DNA of 64,000 nucleotides from assembly GCF_015864955.1 (NCBI RefSeq), contig NZ_JADYWE010000001.1, positions 868,001 through 932,000 of the forward strand. The letters are read 5' to 3'. Position 1 is the stretch's first letter. Each line of letters starts with the position of its first letter. The stretch is from Salinibacterium sp. NK8237. Lineage in GTDB: Bacteria > Actinomycetota > Actinomycetes > Actinomycetales > Microbacteriaceae. The notes under the pieces are model-generated. The model saw only the letters and a list, made by a program, of their open reading frames with translations, ran no database searches and was not told where the DNA came from. The translations under genes were made by a program, and so were the position numbers. Positions 8,829 to 16,406 of the stretch are shown piece after piece.

Positions 8829-9392
8829 TCACGAACGAGCGTTGGTGCCAAAGATTCTTCTGACGCAGCGCGAGAAAGAGAATCCGTCCTGCCGCGGCTG
8901 TGCATTGAGTTCGTCTTCAATCGCTCTCAACCAAACGTGGGCCATCCTCCGTCGCACATCCATATTCAGAGCGACTGCAAACCCCGCTAGCGCCAACAGA
9001 AGATAGAGGACACCCAAAATAACCACGACGACGAAGGCTGCACGGTCGCTTGCGGTCAAAATGGCCGCGATCGCTATCGCTATCCCGATAATTGAGACGA
9101 TGACTGACGCAAGCGAAACCATCAACTGAGAACTCGCTGGCTCCGCCCAACGCCGCAAACCGGACAGAACGGCCAGACGGGCATCTGGCAGCACCTTGGT
9201 CGACTCCACGAAATTCTCTATCTGTGCACTAGTTGGCCAGTCGTTCATACCCGGCCAATGCTCAATCGCGTCCGCCGGAAATTCACTGGGCATCCAAGGC
9301 ACGTACCGCCCAAAGCTTCGAGCGTCGCGCTTTCGTCGCTTGCGAGCGCTCTTAGACCCGCTCATGGTCTCCGGAGCAATATATTCAGCCAT
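8829..9392 (-). CDS. Small two-helix membrane protein linked to the Gabija genes
   Basis: 187 residues from the ATG at 9392; I do not recognise the family. The first ~85 residues are soluble, with a basic patch (SGSKSARKRRKRDAR) near the N-terminus. Two hydrophobic helices follow back to back (about 92-113 and 118-140), then a charged C-terminal tail of about 45 residues. The start overlaps the end of the helicase gene by 8 bp, so it is very likely co-translated with it. The layout resembles 2TM effector-type proteins of defence islands, but I see no motif that proves this. It could be a third component of the Gabija system or a separate gene in the same transcript. Confidence 0.65.
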   Translation of the reverse strand: MAEYIAPETMSGSKSARKRRKRDARSFGRYVPWMPSEFPADAIEHWPGMNDWPTSAQIENFVESTKVLPDARLAVLSGLRRWAEPASSQLMVSLASVIVSIIGIAIAIAAILTASDRAAFVVVVILGVLYLLLALAGFAVALNMDVRRRMAHVWLRAIEDELNAQPRQDGFSFSRCVRRIFGTNARS

Positions 9393-10812
9393 TTCGCAAT
9401 CCCATTCTTGCCGAAACCCCAATAATCGTGACCGACTTCCGGGCCCTCGTAAGCGCAACATATAGATTCCTCGGATCCTCAAATTTAGCGAGATTCGCAA
9501 TAATTACATGATCGTATTCGAGGCCCTTTACGAGCAGAGTCGTTGACGCGACCCGAGTCCCGTGCACTCTACCTGTATGCCGAATGCGATCTCGAATGAG
9601 TCCAAGTTCCACTAGCGGAGCGGCTCCGCCCTCGGAAGTGGCACGTATCGATTCCAGAGTGTCTCGCCAAGCCTCCCATCGATAAACTTTCGCCTTCGAA
9701 TCGGCGACGATGCCCCGAGCTGCTTTAGCCAACTCGTCGAATGAAGGCTGTCGGCGCAGCAGGTCTAAGTGTTCAAGTGCTGAATCCAGTCCGTCTCGCT
9801 TGTAATGCGTCACCGACTCGTTGGACCGCAACTTGCCAAGGACAGCAGAGTCGATCCCACCCAAACCGATACAGCACGCTTTCGCAAAATTGGCGAGCCA
9901 ATAAGCCATAAGGTGCGACGAAGGTTCTGGAAATGAGCTCAGGTGCTCGGCCATAAAACGACCGCCGATGTCTTCCATAACCGAAAAGGATCCGCCTAAA
10001 CGGCTCGCATGAGCCGCCGCATCCGGGCGCCACTTGTCCAGCAGTACAACCGACTCCTCGAAATTTCGGTTGGCATGCGCTACTGCACCCAAGGCCCCTT
10101 GCCCGCTCGAAACGAACCGCAAACCTGGCACTTTCACTGATGTCAGATCGAATACCCCGCCACTGACCAAGCTAGGACGCAAATCCAACAGCCACCGCCC
10201 AAGTTCGGGATTAGTTTCGGCCCAACGATGAGGCTCATACTCCATGGTTTTTAGCGGGAAGTCGTCGAATACCTCAGCATCCCAGTCGACAAGTGTGTCC
10301 GAGAACCCGAAAATGCCCTGAAGGCGGTCTCCGAAAACTATGGTCTTGGGAATGGCCGTGCAGATGGACCGAATGAACGCGTGTTGACGCTCGCTGCAGT
10401 CTTGATACTCATCCACGAAAAATGCACCAAAACTATGTGAATGCATCTCTCGAATAGCCTTTGAATTTACAACTCTGGTCGCTCCGTCGATGTACTTGCC
10501 AGAATCAGACCAATCCGGAATCGACGGTACCGCGATGCCTCCTAGCGTGCCGTACGCGCGAAGGAGCTGAAATGCCCAGCTCGTGATCGTGTCTACATGA
10601 AATGCCGGTCTACCGACCTTCATCTTCTTCAATCGCGTTCTCAGAACATCAACTCCAGCATTCGTATGAGTCAGAATGAGAGAGCGCATTCCTAACTTGC
10701 TGGCAGCTCGAACGCTCGCAGCAAGCAAGTGCGTTTTACCCGTGCCCGCAGGCATCTCGAGCGAGCATGGTGCTTCGTTGAGGAGATTTTCTGCCGAAGC
10801 TTCGAGATCCAA
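9385..10812 (-). CDS. gajB: GajB-like UvrD/PcrA-family helicase of a Gabija system
   Basis: 475 residues from a TTG at 10812; GajB proteins are about 490. Superfamily 1 motifs are in order: Walker A PAGTGKTH near residue 21-28, motif II VDEYQDC, motif III GDRLQGIFGF, the TLLVKGLEYDHVI segment, and motif VI VALTRARK near the C-terminus. In Gabija, GajB is thought to sense or process DNA ends and activate the GajA nuclease. The TTG lies one base after the gajA stop, with a GGGCGGGA site upstream, which implies coupled translation. The frame stays open to 10950, but that would overlap gajA by more than 130 bp with no helicase homology in the extension. Confidence 0.85.
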   Translation of the reverse strand: MDLEASAENLLNEAPCSLEMPAGTGKTHLLAASVRAASKLGMRSLILTHTNAGVDVLRTRLKKMKVGRPAFHVDTITSWAFQLLRAYGTLGGIAVPSIPDWSDSGKYIDGATRVVNSKAIREMHSHSFGAFFVDEYQDCSERQHAFIRSICTAIPKTIVFGDRLQGIFGFSDTLVDWDAEVFDDFPLKTMEYEPHRWAETNPELGRWLLDLRPSLVSGGVFDLTSVKVPGLRFVSSGQGALGAVAHANRNFEESVVLLDKWRPDAAAHASRLGGSFSVMEDIGGRFMAEHLSSFPEPSSHLMAYWLANFAKACCIGLGGIDSAVLGKLRSNESVTHYKRDGLDSALEHLDLLRRQPSFDELAKAARGIVADSKAKVYRWEAWRDTLESIRATSEGGAAPLVELGLIRDRIRHTGRVHGTRVASTTLLVKGLEYDHVIIANLAKFEDPRNLYVALTRARKSVTIIGVSARMGLRNG

Positions 10813-10813
10813 A

Positions 10814-12562
10814 TTACACGTCCCGCCCGGACAAAATTTCGGCGTTTGGCCCGTACGCGAAATCCCTAACCTCCAGCAATACATCGCCGAATCTGCTGCC
10901 GGGTGAAGCGAAATTGTGCTGGTAGATCCACTCGCCGAGAGCTCGACCACTATCTACACTCTTGAACCAACTAAACCTCACGGCGGCGTCCGCCACCAAC
11001 TCACGAGCCCCCGGTAGATTTATTTCACCAGCCAGAAGCCACTCCTCGATGTCTATTGAGCGATAGATTTCTGGCAAATGGCAGCGATGAAGATCATCGA
11101 GAATCGCTTGTTCAGCCCCTCGGATCGATACCGCTAACTGCAACAACGATGAAAGGGCGCAGCCGTTGAGCGACTCAATAAGGGAAAGCTCAGTGTTTTT
11201 GCCTCTTGGCCAACGAATAATTTGAACGCCAGCGGCGAGAGCCTTGGCCACGGCGGCATCCACGTTCCGATCATCATTGTCAAGAAATGCACCGGAGTGG
11301 AATCCCAGCGCGTGCAATGCTGCAGCTCGGGGTGCCGCCTCAGACCCGCCTTGTCCATCTTGGACCACGACGCCTTCACCGGCCGACACCGAGAGCCCCT
11401 CCAGCACTCGATCACGATCCCAACATTCCAACAGCCCCTTCACTAGGCCCTCCTCGGTTTTCCCCTCCACTACAAGAACACGCTTTGCCAAAAAGGAAGA
11501 TGGGCGTTGACGCCGAAGACGAAGAGCAGTGCCGCCGCTTGCAGGCAACGCGAGGACCCTGGTAGCGCCGTCCAAATTTCGAACGATCGCAAGGTTGGGC
11601 GTGGAAGCTTGCTCTACGACTACAGAAGAATGGGTGGTCATGAATATTTGGGAATAGGACGAATCCCCTCGAAGGTGCTGAATTAGCCGCACCACCCGGT
11701 GCGGCTCCAGGCCGTGTTCTATCTCATCGATCAGAAGCACAGTCCGGGCACCGGCAGCTAGTTGTTGAATCGCAATCCCTGCTAGACGTTTCGTACCAAG
11801 ACCGTAGTTTGTTAAGGGCACAGCCCCTTCGAATAGGGCAAGATTTCCGCCGCTCGACATAGATGCATCAAGTCCCGGCATTATGTCGGTGAAGGTGCCG
11901 CTTCCCACCTCGTTCACCTTTGCTTGGATATTCTTGGTGAGATCGCTAAGGTCAGCGTCCTTGAGCGTAGCGATCGACTCTCGTGCGGCCCGAGCGGCGG
12001 CCGCAAGAGCGCTTTTTGCCTCGCCGTCGCTTGACGATAGTCGCCCCAACGCGGAGGTACGAGTCCAGCGCAGGTGAGAATCTACTCGATCATCGACCTT
12101 GAACGTGGCGAACTCACGGCGATGGTAAGCGCGCAGCTCGGCTGATTCGCCCTCATCATCCAACCGTTCGATTGTCCAGACAGGTTCGAGCGAATCGTCA
12201 ACACGAAGCTGCACGATGAGGCACGGATCCGTGCCGTCGACTGGATCCTGCGTGACCGTGCCCGCGCCGTCGATCCCACTTAAATGCAAGCCGAAAGCGC
12301 TCTCCTTCAAAAGACCTCGCGGAAGGTCGGAAACCACTGCTTTGATGACGATCGGCGTGGATGCGTCGCTAGCGAAGAAATCGGTATCGTTCAGCGTAGG
12401 ATTCCAGCGATCGCCTAGTACTAGGTGAATCGCGTCGAGAATCGTCGATTTACCCGAGTCCCCATTGCCTACTAAACAGACCAAGTTCGAGTCCTGAGGC
12501 ACCAACCAGTTTAGAGACTGGATTCCACGGAAATTCTGAACTTCGAGCTTTCGCAATCGCAC
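10814..12562 (-). CDS. gajA: GajA-like OLD-family ATPase/TOPRIM endonuclease of a Gabija system
   Basis: 582 residues, close to the ~578 of characterised GajA. The N-terminal ABC-type ATPase starts with the RLRKLEVQNFRGI strand and has Walker A GNGDSGKS at about 32-39, a LGTKRLAG signature-like segment, and Walker B LLIDEIEH at about 276-283 followed by the MTTHSS switch. The C-terminal TOPRIM has VVEGKTE (Glu near 366) and the FLDNDD acidic motif (Asp near 428 and 430). The start is the GTG at 12562 because GGAGG lies 7 nt upstream; the frame runs on to 12958 without homology. GajA is the DNA-nicking effector held in check by nucleotides and released during phage infection. Confidence 0.87.
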   Translation of the reverse strand: MRLRKLEVQNFRGIQSLNWLVPQDSNLVCLVGNGDSGKSTILDAIHLVLGDRWNPTLNDTDFFASDASTPIVIKAVVSDLPRGLLKESAFGLHLSGIDGAGTVTQDPVDGTDPCLIVQLRVDDSLEPVWTIERLDDEGESAELRAYHRREFATFKVDDRVDSHLRWTRTSALGRLSSSDGEAKSALAAAARAARESIATLKDADLSDLTKNIQAKVNEVGSGTFTDIMPGLDASMSSGGNLALFEGAVPLTNYGLGTKRLAGIAIQQLAAGARTVLLIDEIEHGLEPHRVVRLIQHLRGDSSYSQIFMTTHSSVVVEQASTPNLAIVRNLDGATRVLALPASGGTALRLRRQRPSSFLAKRVLVVEGKTEEGLVKGLLECWDRDRVLEGLSVSAGEGVVVQDGQGGSEAAPRAAALHALGFHSGAFLDNDDRNVDAAVAKALAAGVQIIRWPRGKNTELSLIESLNGCALSSLLQLAVSIRGAEQAILDDLHRCHLPEIYRSIDIEEWLLAGEINLPGARELVADAAVRFSWFKSVDSGRALGEWIYQHNFASPGSRFGDVLLEVRDFAYGPNAEILSGRDV

Positions 12563-12778
12563 TGATAGTCCTCCGGCTCGAGCATCGCGACACATGAGTG
12601 ATAGTCGAGAGCTTAGTGTCACGTGGAGGCACCTTGCGAGAGTGAAATCTCTCCGTTCGATGCTCGTCCAATTCAATGACTGATCCTCCAGAGCAGTACC
12701 ATGCAACACATTGGCATCCCTCGCCCTGCCAGCAACTGCTAGGCGCGCTTCGGGAGATGAAGAAAATAGGCTCAAGAT
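12563..12778. promoter_or_regulatory. Upstream region of the Gabija operon
   Basis: This 216-bp gap separates gajA from the divergent SRPBCC gene. It contains a split 9-bp inverted repeat (12579-12587 and 12658-12666) and a small hairpin (12639-12654). The gajA ribosome site GGAGG is at its edge. No confident -35/-10 pair was identified. Confidence 0.35.
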
Positions 12779-13231
12779 ATGACGCAATTGATCGTGCTCG
12801 ATACGGTATTCGATGCTCCTGTTGCTGAGGTGTGCGCGATGTCGTTGAGCGTGAAGGTGCACCTCGATTCGATGACGCACCACCGCGAAAGAGTCGTCGC
12901 CGGCCGCAACACTGGGCATTTCGTCGAGGGTGATGTCGTCACATGGTCGGCACGCCATTTCGGCCTACCTCTAAGCCTCACGGTGCAAATTTTTGATGTG
13001 GATGCTCCGCACCGGTTCGCGAATAAACAAGTCCACGGGCCGTTTGCCGCCTACCACCACGAGCACCTCTTCGAGGAGATCGACGGCCGCACCCACATGC
13101 AAGATCGACTGACCTTCGCAGCACCGTTCGGGCCGCTCGGGCGTCTCGTAGAGAAGCTGTTCCTTCGTCACTACATGCAGACGCTGCTCGATGAGCGCAA
13201 TACTGCCCTACTTGATACAGTCACCCGCTAG
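12779..13231 (+). CDS. SRPBCC-family (START-like) protein
   Basis: 150 residues. The pattern fits the coenzyme Q-binding/START-like fold: an initial strand with FDAPVAEVCAMSLSV, a middle DVVTWSARHFG segment, the strand HEHLFEEIDGRTHMQDRLTF, and a long C-terminal helix. The family binds hydrophobic ligands in a helix-grip cavity, and no function can be assigned from sequence. It sits divergently between the Gabija operon and the next accessory module and has ordinary base composition, so it may be part of the resident backbone. Confidence 0.75.
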   Translation: MTQLIVLDTVFDAPVAEVCAMSLSVKVHLDSMTHHRERVVAGRNTGHFVEGDVVTWSARHFGLPLSLTVQIFDVDAPHRFANKQVHGPFAAYHHEHLFEEIDGRTHMQDRLTFAAPFGPLGRLVEKLFLRHYMQTLLDERNTALLDTVTR

Positions 13232-13657
13232 TCGAAATTGCAAAAACTTCGAAGATGGTTCGGCAGAATCTTAGTTACCCAAACGACGCACAGTCCTCAT
13301 GAGTGTGAAAGATTGACTGGGGCACCAAGGGCTACATGGATATCTACAGGAAAGACTTCATCGCGTCTGCTCGCTGTAATTCCCCGAGTTCCCATGACAC
13401 TCGCATCTCTTGCAGAGGAACTACGCGAATCATCGCATCCTCGTCGACAATTGCCACACCGAGCGGTCGGAGCCCAGCAACCGGCAGGGTGGTTTCCGCT
13501 GAACTCCCAATTTTCCAGAAGAGGGCGATCGATGAAACCATTACAGACGGAAAGTGGTGTGGCCGACATAACGGATCAATGTCAATGTCGGCCACTAAAT
13601 GGGGACCAAACACGAGGTGGTAAGGGTGGCTCGAGAGCCGATGTTCAGCTACAAGGT
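13232..13657. other. Gap with one weak minus-strand ORF and a hairpin
   Basis: No confidently supported gene. It contains one short minus-strand frame (listed separately) and a 10-bp perfect inverted repeat (13559-13568 with 13586-13595, 17-nt loop). The plus-strand frame running from 13238 to 13870 has a composition typical of a shadow and crosses the end of the membrane-protein gene, so it was not called. Confidence 0.4.
13344..13613 (-). CDS. Possible short hypothetical protein
   Basis: 89 residues from a GTG at 13613. The amino-acid composition (hydrophobic strands such as GLRPLGVAIVDEDAMIRVV and acidic residues spread evenly) looks more like protein than the arginine/serine-rich readings of the other frames. 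It follows the membrane-protein gene on the same strand. No clear ribosome site or family was seen; it may be a remnant. Confidence 0.3.
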   Translation of the reverse strand: MFGPHLVADIDIDPLCRPHHFPSVMVSSIALFWKIGSSAETTLPVAGLRPLGVAIVDEDAMIRVVPLQEMRVSWELGELQRADAMKSFL

Positions 13658-15328
13658 CTAGTCGTTAGGCATTGGCTGATCCACAAAGACTCCAAAAGTC
13701 CAGTCTGTCGTACGGGTGCTGTTATCTTCGACAAAAATCCGAGCTTTGCTTATGCGATGCGTCAAGATCGTGAACCAGATCGAAAGAATAGCGCTTGCCA
13801 TGCCACTTACTGCCCAAACGGCGCCAACCACCCAACTCGGGAGCAATTCTTCATCTATCAGCAGGACTAAAGTCGCCAGAACTAGTGGCACGAGCGTAGA
13901 AAGCGCGATGCTTCGAAGGCTAGTCAGGAGACGCCGCCTCGCGGGGTGTTCGTTGTCTCGGATCACGTAAGCGACGAGCAAAGATGGGATCAGCACCAGA
14001 AGAGTCACTGCAGGATCAAGGTTGTTTCGAAGGTTTTCAACGAACCCCCACAGAAGGTCCGCAAAGCTACCAAGAAGGAGAAGGCTGGTGGAGATGTAGG
14101 AGAACCAGAGAATCGGCACGCTGAACCCGCGCATGTCGGGTAATAAGGCTGCAACCACATAGTGGTCCCCCGGCGAAACGCCTTTTGTGTAGAAGATGGC
14201 ACGTTCTGTGGTGACTCGGGATGCGTATTGAAGGACGACCTGATCGCCCTGAGACGGAGGGGAGACCAGCAAGGCGAAAGCAACGAAGGTGCCTTCAGGC
14301 GCGACTACTCGGAGGTGCTCCCGGGCGGCTCGTCCCACATTCTGGGCACGAAGTATCACGGGATAGGAGGGCTTCGTTGGATAGAAAGGCCATCGTTTGG
14401 GTGAGAACCAATGCCTAGCGACTCGTTTCGATAAGAATTCGACGTTCGCGTCTCGTTCGTTCTCAAGGCGCCGATACTTGATAAGTATCCGATCAAACTC
14501 GCCGGCTCCACGTGCCGCAAGGATGAAGTTATCTGTGAACAGTTCGAGGTAGTCGCTTACGGTCTTGTCTGCACGTATCTGATCCCAAAGAGCTGCATCC
14601 GGGGAGCCGGGTTGAATTCCTGTTCGCGTTTCGCTTTCAGTCTCATAGTCTTCCTCGGGCTCCTCTGGGGCATCATCCGGAAACGAGTGTATGGCGGAAT
14701 ATATGCTCTGGTGAATGCTAACGGGAAGAGCTTGAGGAGAGAGCCTTAGCTTGTCCTGAATTAAGCACAGAATTATCATTTGGGCAATCAGGGAGTCTTC
14801 GTCCCTGTCTATAACCGAGATACTCGCCCCGGAGGAATCGTGTAAGTCGAAATCGAGTAGCAGGCCTTTAGGGATGATTGTCAACGGAATGAAAACTTCC
14901 GTTTCAATCTGATGAAGCTCCTTTCGACGCCTCAGCTCCAGCATATCGATGTCAACCGACACAGATCTTTCTCTGTGATCCAAATCGACGAGCTGGATTT
15001 TCTCTACCCGCCGACTAATCCAGCTAGGTGCCTCAAGAAGCTCAAGGTAAAACCTACCCAGCGACAGGTCAGTCGTTGGAGTCGGGGGAAGTCCTTGGCA
15101 AAGCTCCGATTGCGATTCCTGTCTGCTTTCTGAGCGACTCCATAGCCTTGCCAGCACCTGGACCAAAGCTCTTATTGATCGCACGAATTTCTTCCCTCGA
15201 GTACTTCTTCGCAGGCTCGCTTCGTCTAGGAGACCTTGAGATGCTAACCCAGTGCATATTAAAGACTCCAGACAATGCTCGACACCCAAGCGGATTTCCT
15301 GAAAAAGCCATTCGAAGTGGGCGTACAT
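13658..15328 (-). CDS. Uncharacterised protein with a predicted four-helix C-terminal membrane region
   Basis: 556 residues if read from the ATG at 15328; I do not recognise the family. The first ~85 residues are rich in Arg/Ser/Leu and overlap another likely gene in a different frame. The native start may therefore lie nearer 15070-14940, where LELLEAPSWISRRVEKIQ begins to look like folded protein, though I see no good ATG or ribosome site there. An acidic linker (DDAPEEPEEDYETESE) sits near 220-235. A middle domain with many short strands follows, then four hydrophobic helices at about 405-425, 440-455, 470-490 and 495-520, and a soluble tail. Base composition is lower in GC than the core genes. 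Its place beside a Gabija system makes a defence or stress role possible, but this is inference only. Confidence 0.6.
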   Translation of the reverse strand: MYAHFEWLFQEIRLGVEHCLESLICTGLASQGLLDEASLRRSTRGKKFVRSIRALVQVLARLWSRSESRQESQSELCQGLPPTPTTDLSLGRFYLELLEAPSWISRRVEKIQLVDLDHRERSVSVDIDMLELRRRKELHQIETEVFIPLTIIPKGLLLDFDLHDSSGASISVIDRDEDSLIAQMIILCLIQDKLRLSPQALPVSIHQSIYSAIHSFPDDAPEEPEEDYETESETRTGIQPGSPDAALWDQIRADKTVSDYLELFTDNFILAARGAGEFDRILIKYRRLENERDANVEFLSKRVARHWFSPKRWPFYPTKPSYPVILRAQNVGRAAREHLRVVAPEGTFVAFALLVSPPSQGDQVVLQYASRVTTERAIFYTKGVSPGDHYVVAALLPDMRGFSVPILWFSYISTSLLLLGSFADLLWGFVENLRNNLDPAVTLLVLIPSLLVAYVIRDNEHPARRRLLTSLRSIALSTLVPLVLATLVLLIDEELLPSWVVGAVWAVSGMASAILSIWFTILTHRISKARIFVEDNSTRTTDWTFGVFVDQPMPND

Positions 15329-15525
15329 TTAACTCGCCACCGACCTCGCCCTCCGGCTCGTTTAGCGTCAGCTGACTTGAGGATATGTGCTTTGAAACTG
15401 CTTTTAGTAAGCATCAGGCCTTCAATACTGTCGACAGCAATCGATGACTCCCTTGGGCCGGAATTGTTGTTGAGCTCGGCAAAGAAAAATCGAGGATCCA
15501 CCCTGAACTGATCTGGATTAGACAT
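15069..15525 (-). pseudogene. Small gene apparently split by a +1 frameshift
   Basis: The first part reads from an ATG at 15525 in one frame (MSNPDQFRVDPRFFFAEL onward) and turns arginine-rich after about 50 residues. The second part reads in the +1 frame down to a TGA at 15069 and looks like real protein (QLTLNEPEGEVGGELNV, then AKKYSREEIRAINKSFG). Joining the two near 15360-15400 would give a protein of about 150 residues. The join lies near runs of A and T, so a one-base insertion (real or from sequencing) is the simplest cause. Two genuinely overlapping genes are the alternative. No family recognised; it probably belongs with the downstream membrane-protein gene. Confidence 0.4.
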
Positions 15526-15536
15526 AATCCCATCTC

Positions 15537-15571
15537 TCTGGCGTGTCGTCAAACCAATCTGGCGTGTCGTC
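15537..15571. repeat. Two 14-bp direct repeats, 21-bp period
   Basis: TCTGGCGTGTCGTC occurs at 15537-15550 and again at 15558-15571. It lies just upstream of the frameshifted gene and could be a regulator site or the trace of a local duplication. Confidence 0.6.
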
Positions 15572-16148
15572 GAATTGACGCGGCGTGAAAAATTCCACTT
15601 TACAGCCATAATCGATGTTGATCCGGTTGCCGAATTTCATCGAAAGGCGCGCCGGAGTTGCCAAAAACTTATTGCGATGTTCCCGATTGAGCGACTACGC
15701 ACCTCCGCGCCACGAGGGTCAAGATGAGCCTAGCTTCATCTCGATCAGTGGCGAACGCAGCAGGCTCCTTCGTCAGTTACTCAGCAAGACTCCCACACAA
15801 GTTGCCAAGGTGCCGCCCAAAAACGCAAGATCGGAAAGTAGATGGCTCTGGGCGACCTGCCATTGAAGAAAAGCTCGAGTTCACGACGGAGCGCCTCGAG
15901 CTTTGTACAGATACCGCGCTGATTGTCTCAGCCTGCTTGCTTATCCAGAACAGCTACATGGCAGCGCGCCCTACGCCACCGGTTGCGAGATGCTAACGGC
16001 CTGCTTCACACGCCTCGCGGTCTACGCCATTGACGATGGCGCCAAGCCTGAGTCGGAGCGAAACACGATTGACAATGCATGCCGAGACGTCTACGGGCGG
16101 GCGAACCGCGTCAGGACGCAGCCCGAAGCTGAGCCTGAGAAAGCAAAA

Positions 16149-16174
16149 GTTCCTCACACGAGTGCGAGGAACTC
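16149..16174 (-). terminator. Terminator downstream of tRNA-Gln
   Basis: An 8-bp perfect stem (16149-16156 with 16167-16174) is followed on the minus strand by TTTGCTTTC. It lies about 60 nt past the tRNA 3' end and fits a Rho-independent terminator. Confidence 0.6.
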
Positions 16175-16232
16175 GACTGCGAGGTGATTGGAATCAGGTT
16201 ACATGAACCATAATTTGAGCAACGGTTTTTTG

Positions 16233-16304
16233 CTGGGGTACCTGGACTCGAACCAAGAACAAAAGAATCAGAATCTTCCGTGTTGCCAATTACACCATAC
16301 CCCA
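16233..16304 (-). tRNA. tRNA-Gln(CTG)
   Basis: The complement folds as a 72-nt tRNA. The acceptor is TGGGGTA paired with TACCCCA. The anticodon loop is TTCTGAT (anticodon CTG) on a GAAGA/TCTTT stem. The T-arm is GGTTCGAGTCC. The CCA end is not encoded as such. It lies at the right edge of the accessory region. Confidence 0.92.
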
Positions 16305-16371
16305 CAGGATTCAGCCGCAGCCGAACCGATTTACTACTTTAGCGCATCCTGAGCGGGTTGTGGTTCACTCC

Positions 16372-16400
16372 TTGACGTCATATAGGACTTGTCCTATATT
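16372..16400 (+). promoter_or_regulatory. PadR promoter with operator between -35 and -10; leaderless start
   Basis: TTGACG at 16372-16377 and TATATT at 16395-16400 are 17 bp apart. A perfect inverted repeat TATAGGAC-TT-GTCCTATA (16381-16398) fills the spacer and overlaps the -10. The ATG at 16407 is only 7 bp past the -10, where transcription should begin, so the transcript is probably leaderless. The palindrome is of the kind bound by PadR dimers and implies autorepression. Confidence 0.75.
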
Positions 16401-16406
16401 CGGAGC

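Larger units (their letters stand above)
15526..16232. other. Gene-poor remnant-like DNA beside tRNA-Gln
   Basis: About 700 bp without a convincing gene. Short plus-strand frames overlap one another between 15615 and 16187, none with a ribosome site or recognisable motif, which is the look of decayed DNA. The left edge carries a 14-bp direct repeat (15537-15550 and 15558-15571). The right end carries the terminator-like hairpin of the tRNA gene. Confidence 0.45.

Noticed and set aside
10813-10950. Longer gajB start
   Set aside because: It would overlap gajA by more than 130 bp and adds no helicase sequence.
12563-12958. N-terminal extension of gajA by about 130 residues
   Set aside because: No OLD-family similarity; a GTG with GGAGG 7 nt upstream starts exactly at the conserved first strand; the extension overlaps the divergent SRPBCC gene.
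13238-13870. 210-residue plus-strand frame
   Set aside because: Composition of a shadow and overlap with the membrane-protein gene; no ribosome site.
15903-16187. Plus-strand ORF beside tRNA-Gln
   Set aside because: No start signal or motif, overlaps another frame, and runs into the tRNA terminator; treated as remnant DNA.
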